The notes below the pieces were generated by a model that did not search any database, had not been told where the DNA came from, and was given only the letters and a program-made list of their open reading frames with translations. The position numbers were made by a program, and so were the translations under genes. Shown one piece after another: positions 1-7,204 of a stretch of 35,792 nucleotides of DNA. This stretch comes from Candidatus Krumholzibacteriota bacterium (GTDB taxonomy: Bacteria; Krumholzibacteriota; Krumholzibacteriia; LZORAL124-64-63): contig JAJRZA010000007.1 of NCBI GenBank assembly GCA_024275485.1, forward strand, positions 1 through 35,792, read 5' to 3'. The stretch's first letter is position 1, and each line of letters opens with the position of its first letter.

Positions 1-144
1 ATGGGTGAGGTTCGTGCGTGGCGGTCAGCCACTAATGAACGTGGTCCATGGTGGAACTCCGGGGCCTCGCACATGAATCAAGCTTTACCCAGAAGGTTCT
101 TTGATAATCTTGGTCTCGTAAATCTGCAAAATGAGTTGCGATGA
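1..144 (+). CDS. ltrA: Group II intron reverse transcriptase/maturase, C-terminal fragment
   Basis: Reading frame 1 is open from the window edge to a TGA at 142-144 and gives 47 residues containing RGPWWNSGASHMNQALP and a closing FFDNLGLVNLQNEL. From memory of the family, a WW-N-GASHMN block followed by a LGLVSL-like end is typical of the extreme C-terminus of bacterial group II intron-encoded proteins (LtrA-type: reverse transcriptase, maturase). The reverse transcriptase and X domains would lie upstream, outside the window. The first codon happens to be ATG but is very unlikely to be the true start. The reading is supported by the sequence that follows directly, which folds like the 3' end of the intron ribozyme. 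Whether the full protein is intact cannot be judged here. Confidence 0.72.
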   Translation: MGEVRAWRSATNERGPWWNSGASHMNQALPRRFFDNLGLVNLQNELR

Positions 145-235
145 CTTCAATGTGTAACTTGAACCGCCGTGATACGTGATCCGTTTGTCCGGTGGTGTGG
201 GAGGGTGAGGTTGCAAAGCCTCACCCTACCCGATG
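145..235 (+). ncRNA. Group II intron ribozyme 3' end (domain V/VI)
   Basis: Just after the maturase stop, GAACCGCCG at 161-169 can pair with CGGTGG at 190-195, leaving a distal part whose pairing is weak (ACG with CGT). This is the expected place and form of catalytic domain V. It is followed by a second hairpin, GGGTGAGG (203-210) with CCTCACCC (219-226) around an 8-nt loop, fitting domain VI. The intron should end at about 229-235. The assignment is by pattern and position. The exact 3' splice point and the intron class are not proven; the CGC-like triad suggests class C. Confidence 0.6.
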
Positions 236-287
236 CTGAAAGCCTACGTTTTGACCCTGAATTAGGCCCGTGCCCCGAGAGGAATGG

Positions 288-1712
288 ATGATGACCGAAA
301 ACAGCGGGCAGGATGCCCCCAGGGAAAAAGCCAGAAGGAGACGAGCGCCTGACCTGAACACTGTCTACACCATCAACGAGGATGGTTCGCGTAATTTTCT
401 GCAAGTTGCCGACGTCAAGGGAAGATGGCATCTGCGGCGCAACATTACATATACCGTATTACTGGTTGCTTTCATGGTTATCCCCTGGATGAGCATGGGC
501 GGCAAGCCGATGCTCTTGATGGACATTCCCGGCCGCAGCGCCCACGTCTTCGGCGGCACCTTTACCAATCAGGACTTCCACCTGGTTTTTTTCCTGCTCA
601 TCGGCGCCGGTTTGAGCATCTTCGTGATGACCTCGCTCTTTGGTCGCATCTGGTGTGGGTTTCTCTGCCCGCAGACCGTGTTCATGGAAGGTGTCTTCCG
701 TCCCATTGAACGCCTGATCGAAGGTGATCGTATTGCCCGCATACGACGCAACAAGGGAGCCGCCACCTTCGACAAGACCGGACGCAAATTCCTCAAGCAC
801 ACCCTGTTTGTTTTCTTCTCCTGGTTGTTCTCCGTCATGTTCATGGCCTATTTTATTCCCGTTCGCGAACTGGTCGCCATAGTGCCTTTTTTTGCCGGGC
901 ACTCCTCGGCCCTGGTTTGGAGTCTGTTCTGGACAGGCATGCTGTACTTCGACTACAGCTGGTTCCGCGAACAAACCTGCCTGATAATTTGCCCCTACGG
1001 CCGCCTGCAATCGACGCTGGTGGATTACGATACGGTGATCATCGGCTACGACAAGATACGCGGCGAGCCCAGGGAAAAGGGAATCGACGCGGGCGGCGAC
1101 TGCATTGATTGCAGACGTTGCATCGACGTTTGTCCCACCGGCATCGATATCCGCAATGGCCTGCAGCTGGAGTGCATCGGTTGCACCAACTGCATCGATG
1201 CCTGTGACGACATCATGAACAAAATCGGCAAACCGGAAGGCCTGGTTCGTTTCGACTCTTCCCGCGGATTCGAAACCGGCAACAGCCAGATCTTCCGTCC
1301 CCGCTTTTGGATCTATGCCGTCATCCTGCTGGCCATGGCCGCTCTGTTCATTCAGCGCGCCGGCAGCCGCGAGTCGTTCCAAATTACGACCATGCGCAGT
1401 CAAGGTATGCCCTACACCATCGACGCGGGCAACATCCGCAACCTGTACACCATGCACCTGCAAAACAAGACCGACGAAAACAAGGTGTACTTCATCACGG
1501 CCGCCGATGACGCCCTGGCCGGATATGAGGGCGTCACCTACATCATTCCCCAGCCGCGCGTTGCCTTGCCGCCGTTGGGAGACCAGCAATTGACGCTGTT
1601 TGCCATCATGCCCAAAGCAAGCTATTCTCTGTCCGAAGATTTCCACTTTGCCATCACCGATTCGGCGACCGGAGTGGTGCAGACAACAAAAGTTCGCTTC
1701 AGGGGACCGTGA
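288..1712 (+). CDS. ccoG: Cytochrome c oxidase accessory protein CcoG (FixG/RdxA)
   Basis: CcoG is a membrane-bound iron-sulfur protein needed to assemble cbb3-type cytochrome oxidase; in the literature it is linked to copper reduction. The predicted 474-residue protein has several membrane segments in its first half and the family motif CGFLCPQ (Cys at about 123 and 127), then CLIICPYGR. Two 4Fe-4S clusters are marked by CIDCRRCIDVCP (Cys 272, 275, 278, 282) and CIGCTNCIDAC (296, 299, 302, 306). A membrane segment near residue 345 precedes a C-terminal Ig-like domain, as in full-length family members. The start is set at ATG 288 (or 291), because an AGAGG site lies at 278-282; a GTG at 270 is in frame but lacks such a site. 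The usual partners ccoNOP and ccoI are not in the window. The gene follows an intron end directly, and its stop overlaps the start region of a small membrane protein. Confidence 0.95.
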   Translation: MMTENSGQDAPREKARRRRAPDLNTVYTINEDGSRNFLQVADVKGRWHLRRNITYTVLLVAFMVIPWMSMGGKPMLLMDIPGRSAHVFGGTFTNQDFHLVFFLLIGAGLSIFVMTSLFGRIWCGFLCPQTVFMEGVFRPIERLIEGDRIARIRRNKGAATFDKTGRKFLKHTLFVFFSWLFSVMFMAYFIPVRELVAIVPFFAGHSSALVWSLFWTGMLYFDYSWFREQTCLIICPYGRLQSTLVDYDTVIIGYDKIRGEPREKGIDAGGDCIDCRRCIDVCPTGIDIRNGLQLECIGCTNCIDACDDIMNKIGKPEGLVRFDSSRGFETGNSQIFRPRFWIYAVILLAMAALFIQRAGSRESFQITTMRSQGMPYTIDAGNIRNLYTMHLQNKTDENKVYFITAADDALAGYEGVTYIIPQPRVALPPLGDQQLTLFAIMPKASYSLSEDFHFAITDSATGVVQTTKVRFRGP

Positions 1713-1717
1713 TATCG

Positions 1718-1903
1718 ATGAAAAATTGGCTGTACGATCGTCCGTGGATCTGGGTTGTGGTTTTGCTGACGCTGCTGGTTGGTGGTGGTATGTTTGTGCT
1801 GGTTTTGGCTGAGATGAACAAGCCTACCATTGTGAAGGAGAAGCGTGTCAAAACAGTGATGGTTTTGCCCGTGCAGCATGATGAACCAAAAGAGAATCCG
1901 TAG
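1718..1903 (+). CDS. Small single-pass membrane protein downstream of CcoG
   Basis: This is a 61-residue protein with a charged N-terminus (MKNWLYDRPW), one strongly hydrophobic helix at about residues 10-31, and a basic then acidic tail. An in-frame GTG at 1709 overlaps the ccoG stop (TGA 1710-1712). ATG 1718 is preferred because an AGGGGA site at 1701-1706 is too close to the GTG, although it is rather far from the ATG. The tight coupling suggests co-expression with ccoG. In many genomes ccoH (FixH), a single-helix protein, follows ccoG, but CcoH is much longer and no residue-level similarity can be claimed. The function is unknown; a role in cbb3 oxidase assembly is inference from position only. 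A terminator follows 36 bases later. Confidence 0.65.
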   Translation: MKNWLYDRPWIWVVVLLTLLVGGGMFVLVLAEMNKPTIVKEKRVKTVMVLPVQHDEPKENP

Positions 1904-1939
1904 AACTGCTACCCGGCATTAGACACTTAGTGGCTGGCA

Positions 1940-1965
1940 AAAACATCCCCCCGGGGGGATGTTTT
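1940..1965 (+). terminator. Loop-less palindromic terminator after ccoG unit
   Basis: AAAACATCCCCCC (1940-1952) is followed directly by its exact reverse complement (1953-1965), ending in TTTT. In RNA the central C/G bases would form the loop of a strong hairpin with a short U tract. It lies 36 bases after the last stop of the ccoG unit. The A/T flanks make it usable in both directions. Confidence 0.65.
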
Positions 1966-2305
1966 ATGAGAACCATCATCCAGAAAGGCAGACCTGATTT
2001 TCAGGTTTAAATGAACCTAAACCACGACCGAAAGTTAAATGTCAACCTTCAGCAGACATTGACGCAAACAGCAAGAGATCTTGAGACGGAGCCGCATTCG
2101 CTGGTGATTTGTCAATAATCAGCAGATGATCCATTGTGTGAAAATTGCAAATCACTTGGCAGATTAAAGTCCAGAACTATCCTTCGTTGCGGACTAACTA
2201 ATCAACCAATCAACCAATCAACTAATCAACTAATAAGTCGAAGTTGACAGAAGACGGTCTTTTGATCGGGGCGCACTGTCTCTTCCCCTCGTTAAGAGCA
2301 ACCCA
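1966..2305. other. Intergenic region without a recognised gene
   Basis: There is no open frame with protein-like composition between the ccoG terminator and the next lipoprotein. The only clear structure is the octamer repeat at 2199-2230. No convincing promoter was found. Confidence 0.5.
2199..2230. repeat. Octamer tandem repeat (TAATCAAC/CAATCAAC)
   Basis: Four back-to-back 8-base units read TAATCAAC, CAATCAAC, CAATCAAC, TAATCAAC, with decayed copies on both sides (GACTAAC before, TAATAAGT after). The period is 8, not a multiple of 3, and no reading frame uses it. It lies about 75 bases upstream of a lipoprotein start and is a simple-sequence tract that could vary by slippage. Confidence 0.85.
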
Positions 2306-2902
2306 ATGAAACTGAACCGCAAAACAATTTTTGCCCTGATGATGGTGGCCATGGTCTCCTTCACGGGATGCAGTGATGATGACGATGACCCAACCACACC
2401 CCCGCCACCCGAAGATCCCGTTGTCAAAACCATTGTCATCTCGCCTGAATCCGCAGATTTCACCGCCCCCGGCGATGATCTTCAATTCGAAGCCGTGGCC
2501 TTCGATGCCACGGGTGCTGTAATTGACACGGTGTTCGTTTGGCAAAGCAGCCAGACCGATGTCGTCATCGTCGGGTCCGACGGTGTTGCAACCTCGGTGG
2601 GGGTTGGAACCGCGGAGATCTATACCACAGCCGGAAGCGTCACAGACACCGCCTCGGTGACGGTCAACCTCACCAGCGGCCCGTTGATCGAGTGGATTGC
2701 CGCCGGAAATGGCGATTGGCAAAATCCGGATAACTGGAGTGGCTTCACGGTGCCTGGCGAAGGCGACGTTGCAGCCATCACCGTTTCAGGAACCTATACC
2801 GTATCATTGACGGGGGATGTCATGGTCGAGGGCCTCGTTCTTGGCAACGACACAGGAGTCCAGACACTGGAGACCGGCACTCACCCCAATCCTGTTGATT
2901 GA
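2306..2902 (+). CDS. Lipoprotein with Ig-like (BIG2-type) domain, probably truncated
   Basis: The 198-residue product begins with a lipoprotein signal (MKLNRKTIFALMMVAMVSF, lipobox FTGC, Cys 22), then an acidic and proline-rich spacer (SDDDDD, TTPPPPE). Residues about 40-125 look like a bacterial Ig-like BIG2 domain (VISPESADFTAPGDDLQFEA ... GVATSVGVGTAEI). From residue 130 a second module starts with GDWQNPDNWSG and VPGEGDVAAITVSGTYTVSL, which resembles the repeated beta modules of large surface proteins. The module breaks off after QTLETGTH and the frame ends four codons later, where a longer beta structure would be expected. The protein was probably shortened by a deletion or frameshift. 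It is likely anchored in the outer membrane or periplasm; its role is unknown. Confidence 0.7.
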   Translation: MKLNRKTIFALMMVAMVSFTGCSDDDDDPTTPPPPEDPVVKTIVISPESADFTAPGDDLQFEAVAFDATGAVIDTVFVWQSSQTDVVIVGSDGVATSVGVGTAEIYTTAGSVTDTASVTVNLTSGPLIEWIAAGNGDWQNPDNWSGFTVPGEGDVAAITVSGTYTVSLTGDVMVEGLVLGNDTGVQTLETGTHPNPVD

Positions 2903-3084
2903 TTCGGACAACCCCGTCAAAGATGTCTTCCGTCCCCTGATTTTTACTGAGACAGGATTCCTGGGCTGGAGGGAGCTTTGCTCAGCTGGTCAGACCTGAT
3001 AGATCGGGAATACCCGTTCACGATTGAAGAGCTGGAGACACGGTGAGATGTCCCCAGGATACGGGCGTGTCGCGATGGGGCCAT

Positions 3085-4932
3085 TTATGAGTTGGCGGCC
3101 TTCTGATTGAGGGCCTGGGCCACCATCCCTTCCGAGGATGGTTCCATTTTGGACCCGGTGCCCAACGGATGGAAATGCCGCGTCTGGTCGAATCCACCCA
3201 CCAAAAGCGTGCTGAGATCCAGCTTTGAATTCAAACCAATGGATGCCGGGACATTCCACTTGCGCTTGAAAATCTCCCATTGGATTTCCAGATGCATCAT
3301 GCGCTCCTGGGTGATGATGGCACTTGGGTCGGCAATTTGATGGTGCACATAACAACCGCGGGCGATCAAACAATCGTATCCCGCCATGTGGGCGCGCATG
3401 CTGTAATCGTTGAATTCATAGAAACCGCCGTCGAAACGACTATCCAGACCGCCGATACGGGCCAACAGCTCCCGCTTGATCAGCAGACAGAACCCGCCCA
3501 GGCGCGTGGTCTTGTTCTGGTTGCCGACGTGTTTCATCTTTTGCCGGGAGGCAAATTGTTTCAGGCCGTCGAGAGTTTCCACGTCGTAGTCCACAGCCGG
3601 CACCTGTTGCATGCCGTTCATGCGGTTGGTCACCGGGCCCACCAAACCGGCCTGGGGGTTCATTTCCGCCGTGGCCATGAGTGTTTCCAGCCAACCGGTG
3701 GTCACCACCACCTGACGGTCGAGCATCACCACATACCGGCCTTGGCACATACCGAAAGCCTGGTTGGTCATTTGCACTTCGGTGGTCTCATCGCCACCCA
3801 CGACCACTTGGCAATGACTGTGCCGACGCGCCACCTCGCCGAGGTATTGTTTCATTTCCAGATCGGTTCCGGAATCCAGCAGTATCAGTTCATGGCAGGG
3901 ATCGGTGTTTTCCAGCAGGGCCGTCACGCAGCGGCGGGTTGCTGCCAGATCTGCCATGGTTGGAATGATGACGGATGCTTCCGGCTTGTTTCGTTGCCCA
4001 TCGGGATCAACTGTCCCTCGAGCCCGGGTTGTCTGGAAATTGATGGTGGGTTCCACATAGGGTTTGATGGCCCCACGTTCGGCGGGTACAGTCCCCCTGG
4101 ACTCCTGCACCAGAAAATCAGGACGCACCCGATCCTGCCACGCTCGGCCCAGGACAGCCATATCACCCTCGTGATCGGCGAAGGGGTATTCGGCATCCTG
4201 CCCACCGTTGCGCAACCGCGTCATGATGGATTCCGGTTGGTACACACAGGACCAACCGCGGTGCCCCAGGCGCAAACAAAGGTCCACACCCGCCGGGTCC
4301 CCTTCATGATCAGGACGATGCAGAATGTGCTGTCGGCCTACACGTGCGGAGAAACCGCCTACGGCAAAGAAGGAAGTGGCTCGCACCATGACTGCTTCGC
4401 CGGCCAAAGCCTGAACCATCATGGGGCGCTCGGCAGGGGGATGATTGCCCGGCCGTCCGGCGTGAATGGAGCGTGTGCTCAAACGCGGCCCAGCCGTCTC
4501 GGTGGCGGACCATTGCAACAAAGCCAATCCCGCATGGTCAAGGGTGCCGTCGGGTAGCAATATACGACCGGCTATGGCAGCCAGTCGTGGGTCTTTTTCC
4601 AGGGATCGCAGCAGGGATTCCCACCAATGGGGAGCTACCAGCAGGCCCGGATCAACAAACATCAAATGACGCCCAAAAGCCGCATGGGCGCCCAGGTTGC
4701 GAGCAACCGTTCGACCTTTTTCTTCCCCCGAAAAGATAGCCCTGATGGTGCCCTTTTCAGCCTGTCCTGTCAGGAATTGACCAGTGCCGTCGGTGGAACC
4801 GCAATCCACGACTATGATTTCGAAATTCACTTCTGGCGGCTGATCCAGCAAGGACAACAACGATAACTTTAAAGCGCCCAACTGGTTGCGCGAGGTCAGG
4901 ATGATTGAAAGGACAGTGTCAGGGACACTCAT
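3085..4932 (-). CDS. Tandem two-domain family 2 glycosyltransferase
   Basis: The 615-residue protein carries two GT-A (GT2) domains. The first, residues 1 to about 260, starts with LSIILTSRNQLGALKLSLLS and has IIVVDCGSTDGT, the nucleotide-sugar binding edge. The second, about 320 to 580, starts with ASVIIPTMADLAATRRCV and has LILLDSGTDLEM, GLVGPVTN and GGFCLLIKREL. Such proteins usually add sugars to lipopolysaccharide, capsule or glycoprotein on the cytoplasmic face. Where GT2 enzymes have a DXD-type metal site, the first domain reads FVDPGL and the second MLDRQV, so the second acidic residue is missing in both. No signal peptide is seen. The start ATG 4932 has a GGGAGG site a few bases upstream. 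The gene is divergent from the beta-helix gene and stands alone. Confidence 0.85.
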   Translation of the reverse strand: MSVPDTVLSIILTSRNQLGALKLSLLSLLDQPPEVNFEIIVVDCGSTDGTGQFLTGQAEKGTIRAIFSGEEKGRTVARNLGAHAAFGRHLMFVDPGLLVAPHWWESLLRSLEKDPRLAAIAGRILLPDGTLDHAGLALLQWSATETAGPRLSTRSIHAGRPGNHPPAERPMMVQALAGEAVMVRATSFFAVGGFSARVGRQHILHRPDHEGDPAGVDLCLRLGHRGWSCVYQPESIMTRLRNGGQDAEYPFADHEGDMAVLGRAWQDRVRPDFLVQESRGTVPAERGAIKPYVEPTINFQTTRARGTVDPDGQRNKPEASVIIPTMADLAATRRCVTALLENTDPCHELILLDSGTDLEMKQYLGEVARRHSHCQVVVGGDETTEVQMTNQAFGMCQGRYVVMLDRQVVVTTGWLETLMATAEMNPQAGLVGPVTNRMNGMQQVPAVDYDVETLDGLKQFASRQKMKHVGNQNKTTRLGGFCLLIKRELLARIGGLDSRFDGGFYEFNDYSMRAHMAGYDCLIARGCYVHHQIADPSAIITQERMMHLEIQWEIFKRKWNVPASIGLNSKLDLSTLLVGGFDQTRHFHPLGTGSKMEPSSEGMVAQALNQKAANS

Positions 4933-5034
4933 GAGACCCTCCCCGGGGTTTACAAATTGTTGATTCGTATTACTTCAGGTAATAGATTGCAAATAACGTT
5001 CCGGAATTGGGGTGGATAGAATTGGGGCCGAAAA

Positions 5035-5064
5035 TTGACTTCCACTCCATGATTATGATATAAT
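5035..5064 (+). promoter_or_regulatory. Sigma70-type promoter for the beta-helix protein gene
   Basis: TTGACT at 5035-5040 and a perfect TATAAT at 5059-5064 are separated by 18 bases. Transcription would start near 5071, only about 14 bases before ATG 5085 and 44 before GTG 5115. It is among the best promoter matches in the window. Confidence 0.7.
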
Positions 5065-5084
5065 AAAGTCTCCTTTTGCATCAC

Positions 5085-6578
5085 ATGAGCACCCAAAAAC
5101 AATTCGGAGTCGCCGTGAAATTCCTTGCTACGCTTCTGCTGTTGATTCTCCCCGGTTTGGCACAGTCTCAAAGCTTTGTTGGGGGCGACCAATTTGGCGT
5201 CTGGGATTCCACCAATTCTCCATACCTGGTTATCAGTGATATCGTTGTACCTTCTGGTCAAACCCTCACCATTGAACCTGGTGTGGTGATCAACTTCCAA
5301 AACCATTATCAGTTTATCGTCAACGGCAACCTGCAGGCCATGGGAGCGGAAAACGACACGATCCGCTTCACCACCAGCAACCCGGCCACCGGCTGGGGCG
5401 GCATCCGGATTTCCTCTCCTGATATCTGCCGGCTTTCCTATTGCCGCATTGAGTTCGGAAAATCCAGCGGCGACTACCCCGACATGCACGGTGGCGGCCT
5501 CGCTCTTCTCAGTTCCGACGCCATCATCGCCAACTGTGTTTTCGCCGACAACGACGCCACGGCAGACGACATGGGCATGGGAGGTGCGGTTTATGCCTTC
5601 AACACCGGCAGCCCCAGCCAAACCCTCACTCGTTTCACCGATTGCCGCTTCATCCGCAACCACTGCTACGGCGAAGGCGGTGCGGTGAAATTTACATCCG
5701 ACTACAACACTGAATTCCTGAATTGTGAATTTGTGGAAAACACCTGCAACTACGGTGGAGGTGCCATCTCCGGTTATTACGCCACCGGCACCAAAATGAT
5801 CAATTGCCTGTTTGCAGACAACTACACCATGTATGCCAGCGGTGGCGCGGTGCACACTCTTGGCGGCGGCAACGTCCTGTTTTTCGTCAACTGCACCCTG
5901 ACCAACAACTCCGCGGTCACCGGTGATGGTGGCGCCGTCAACCTGGCCTACACCACTGCCTACTTTGTGAACACCATCGTCTACCAGAACAACGGCATGT
6001 TCAGCGACGATGTGCACCTCGACTGGGGTTCCTACGCCGATGTTTATTACTGCAACATGCCCCTGCCCGCCGGAGCCGTCGGCGACAACAACATCAACAC
6101 CGATCCCCAGTTCGTGGATGCAGACAATGGCGACTACCGACTTGTTGAAACATCTGCCAGCGTTGATACCGGCACCGACTACATCGAGCTCGACGGTCAC
6201 ATCCTGGTCGATTTGGACCCGAGTGAATACTGCGGCGGTGCCCCGGACATGGGTGCTTTTGAATTCTGCAACACCTCCGGCGTTTCCGATCAAGCCTTAA
6301 CTGCCTTCAAGATGAATCAGAACTATCCCAACCCATTCACCACCAGCACCGCCATCAGCTACAGCTTGTCAGCGGATTCATATGTTTCGGCGAAGATTTA
6401 CAATGTGCGGGGGCACGAGATCAAAACCCTGATCCAGGCCAACCGGGCTGCCGGCATCAATTTTGTTTCCTGGAATGGCCGGAACAATGAAGGCCATCGG
6501 GTGAGCCAAGGAGTGTATTTTCTGCGGTTGCGGGCTGGGGATGAAGTCAGCAGTGTGAGGATGGTTTTGGCCAACTAG
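5085..6578 (+). CDS. Secreted right-handed beta-helix protein with sorting domain
   Basis: The protein has a Sec signal peptide (KFLATLLLLILPGLAQSQS) and then about 370 residues of repeating short beta strands with GGA/GGG turns (MHGGGLAL, GMGGAVYA, GEGGAVKF, YGGGAISG, ASGGAVHT, GDGGAVNL). This is the pattern of a parallel beta-helix of the pectate lyase/PbH1 type. The last 85 residues form a FlgD-like sorting domain (NQNYPNPF ... GVYFLRLRAG ... VRMVLAN). It is probably exported and fixed to the cell surface; no catalytic residues for polysaccharide cleavage can be named. The start is uncertain. ATG 5085 lacks a clear ribosome site, while GTG 5115 has CGGAG five bases upstream and would begin the signal peptide as M-K-F-L. 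A strong promoter precedes both. Confidence 0.85.
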   Translation: MSTQKQFGVAVKFLATLLLLILPGLAQSQSFVGGDQFGVWDSTNSPYLVISDIVVPSGQTLTIEPGVVINFQNHYQFIVNGNLQAMGAENDTIRFTTSNPATGWGGIRISSPDICRLSYCRIEFGKSSGDYPDMHGGGLALLSSDAIIANCVFADNDATADDMGMGGAVYAFNTGSPSQTLTRFTDCRFIRNHCYGEGGAVKFTSDYNTEFLNCEFVENTCNYGGGAISGYYATGTKMINCLFADNYTMYASGGAVHTLGGGNVLFFVNCTLTNNSAVTGDGGAVNLAYTTAYFVNTIVYQNNGMFSDDVHLDWGSYADVYYCNMPLPAGAVGDNNINTDPQFVDADNGDYRLVETSASVDTGTDYIELDGHILVDLDPSEYCGGAPDMGAFEFCNTSGVSDQALTAFKMNQNYPNPFTTSTAISYSLSADSYVSAKIYNVRGHEIKTLIQANRAAGINFVSWNGRNNEGHRVSQGVYFLRLRAGDEVSSVRMVLAN

Positions 6579-6601
6579 CAGATTGTTGAATAAAGAACCC
6601 C

Positions 6602-7057
6602 TCAAACAGGACCATCCATTTTCCACCTCCTGATGTCCAAATAATACAACTTATCCCCATTCTCATATTGCTCTTCAATCAATGGAATCACATCCCCGAC
6701 CGCAGGCACCGGCGGGGGTAGAAACAATCGCACCTGAACACTGTCCGGAGTTGAAACCACCACCCTGGACTGCCTCCCACCAGTTCCATGGGGCTGCAAG
6801 CCATCGGCTTCCACGGTAATAACGGTTCCGGTAACCGGCTGCCGGCCGACCATGGGGTTGCAACGCAGCCACAGCATGGCAACAATGGCCACCAGCAACG
6901 CCGCCACTGCTCCCATGGCCCGCATATTTCGATAACTTGCTGCCCAAAGGTTCCAGATGTTCATGTTTTTCAGAATAGGGTGTCGTCGAGCAATTGGCAC
7001 CTGAAATTTTTTGCAGTCGAAAAATTCGCCCTGAACGGAATGTGCCATTCTGTCCAT
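6602..7057 (-). CDS. Hypothetical membrane-anchored protein
   Basis: The frame gives up to 151 residues. A membrane segment (MGAVAALLVAIVAMLWL) is followed by about 80 residues of beta-rich sequence (VTGTVITVEADGLQPHG, SRVVVSTPDSVQVRLFLP, VGDVIPLIEEQYENGDKLYY), which reads like a small OB- or barrel-type domain outside the membrane. No family is recognised. The start is not certain: ATG 7057 gives the longest form, and ATG 6964 (MNIWNLW) would put the helix nearer the N-terminus. Neither has a convincing ribosome site. It lies tail-to-tail with the beta-helix gene, about 23 bases apart. Confidence 0.55.
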   Translation of the reverse strand: MDRMAHSVQGEFFDCKKFQVPIARRHPILKNMNIWNLWAASYRNMRAMGAVAALLVAIVAMLWLRCNPMVGRQPVTGTVITVEADGLQPHGTGGRQSRVVVSTPDSVQVRLFLPPPVPAVGDVIPLIEEQYENGDKLYYLDIRRWKMDGPV

Positions 7058-7094
7058 GGCGATCTAATTCGCAGGTACTGATTTTCCCGGAGGC

Positions 7095-7172
7095 TCATCG
7101 CACCAACACCATCTTCCCGGTCTCAGAAAAATCCCCCACGGTGAGTCGATAGAAATAAGCACCCGAAGCCGG
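7095..7172 (-). pseudogene. Relic of a C-terminal sorting domain
   Basis: On the minus strand, from 7172 to a TGA at 7095-7097, the frame reads PASGAYFYRLTVGDF and then SETGKMVLVR before the stop. This is the classic end of FCB-type secreted proteins (compare GVYFLRLRAGDE at the end of the beta-helix protein). The frame is closed two codons upstream by a TGA inside a short direct repeat, and nothing before it resembles the rest of such a protein. It is best explained as the leftover 3' end of a deleted secreted-protein gene, now stranded behind tyrA. Confidence 0.7.
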
Positions 7173-7173
7173 C

Positions 7174-7204
7174 TTTCAACATCGGGATACTTTCAACATC
7201 GGGA
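7174..7204. repeat. 14-base direct repeat across the tyrA stop codon
   Basis: TTTCAACATCGGGA occurs at 7174-7187 and again at 7191-7204, a period of 17. The tyrA stop codon lies in the copy at 7191-7204, and the sorting-domain relic begins right after the other. The repeat probably marks the edge of a deletion or duplication. Confidence 0.85.

Noticed and set aside
459-1646. Long open frame opposite ccoG (395 codons)
   Set aside because: It is fully antisense to a well-supported gene, has no recognisable motif, and is the usual effect of codon bias in GC-rich DNA.
2199-2238. Octamer repeat as a CRISPR array
   Set aside because: Units are 8 bases with no spacers; it is a simple tandem repeat.
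3280-4557. Long open frame opposite the tandem glycosyltransferase (425 codons)
   Set aside because: Its His/Gln/Gly-rich composition is typical of antisense shadows; the minus strand has clear GT2 motifs.
4968-4984. TATTAC/GTAATA dyad as a regulator site
   Set aside because: A 6-bp AT-rich dyad is expected by chance in such a region, and no promoter could be placed next to it.
4950-6293. 447-codon frame opposite the beta-helix gene
   Set aside because: It is Val/Gly/Ala-rich without motifs. The plus strand has a signal peptide, beta-helix and sorting domain, and a consensus promoter.
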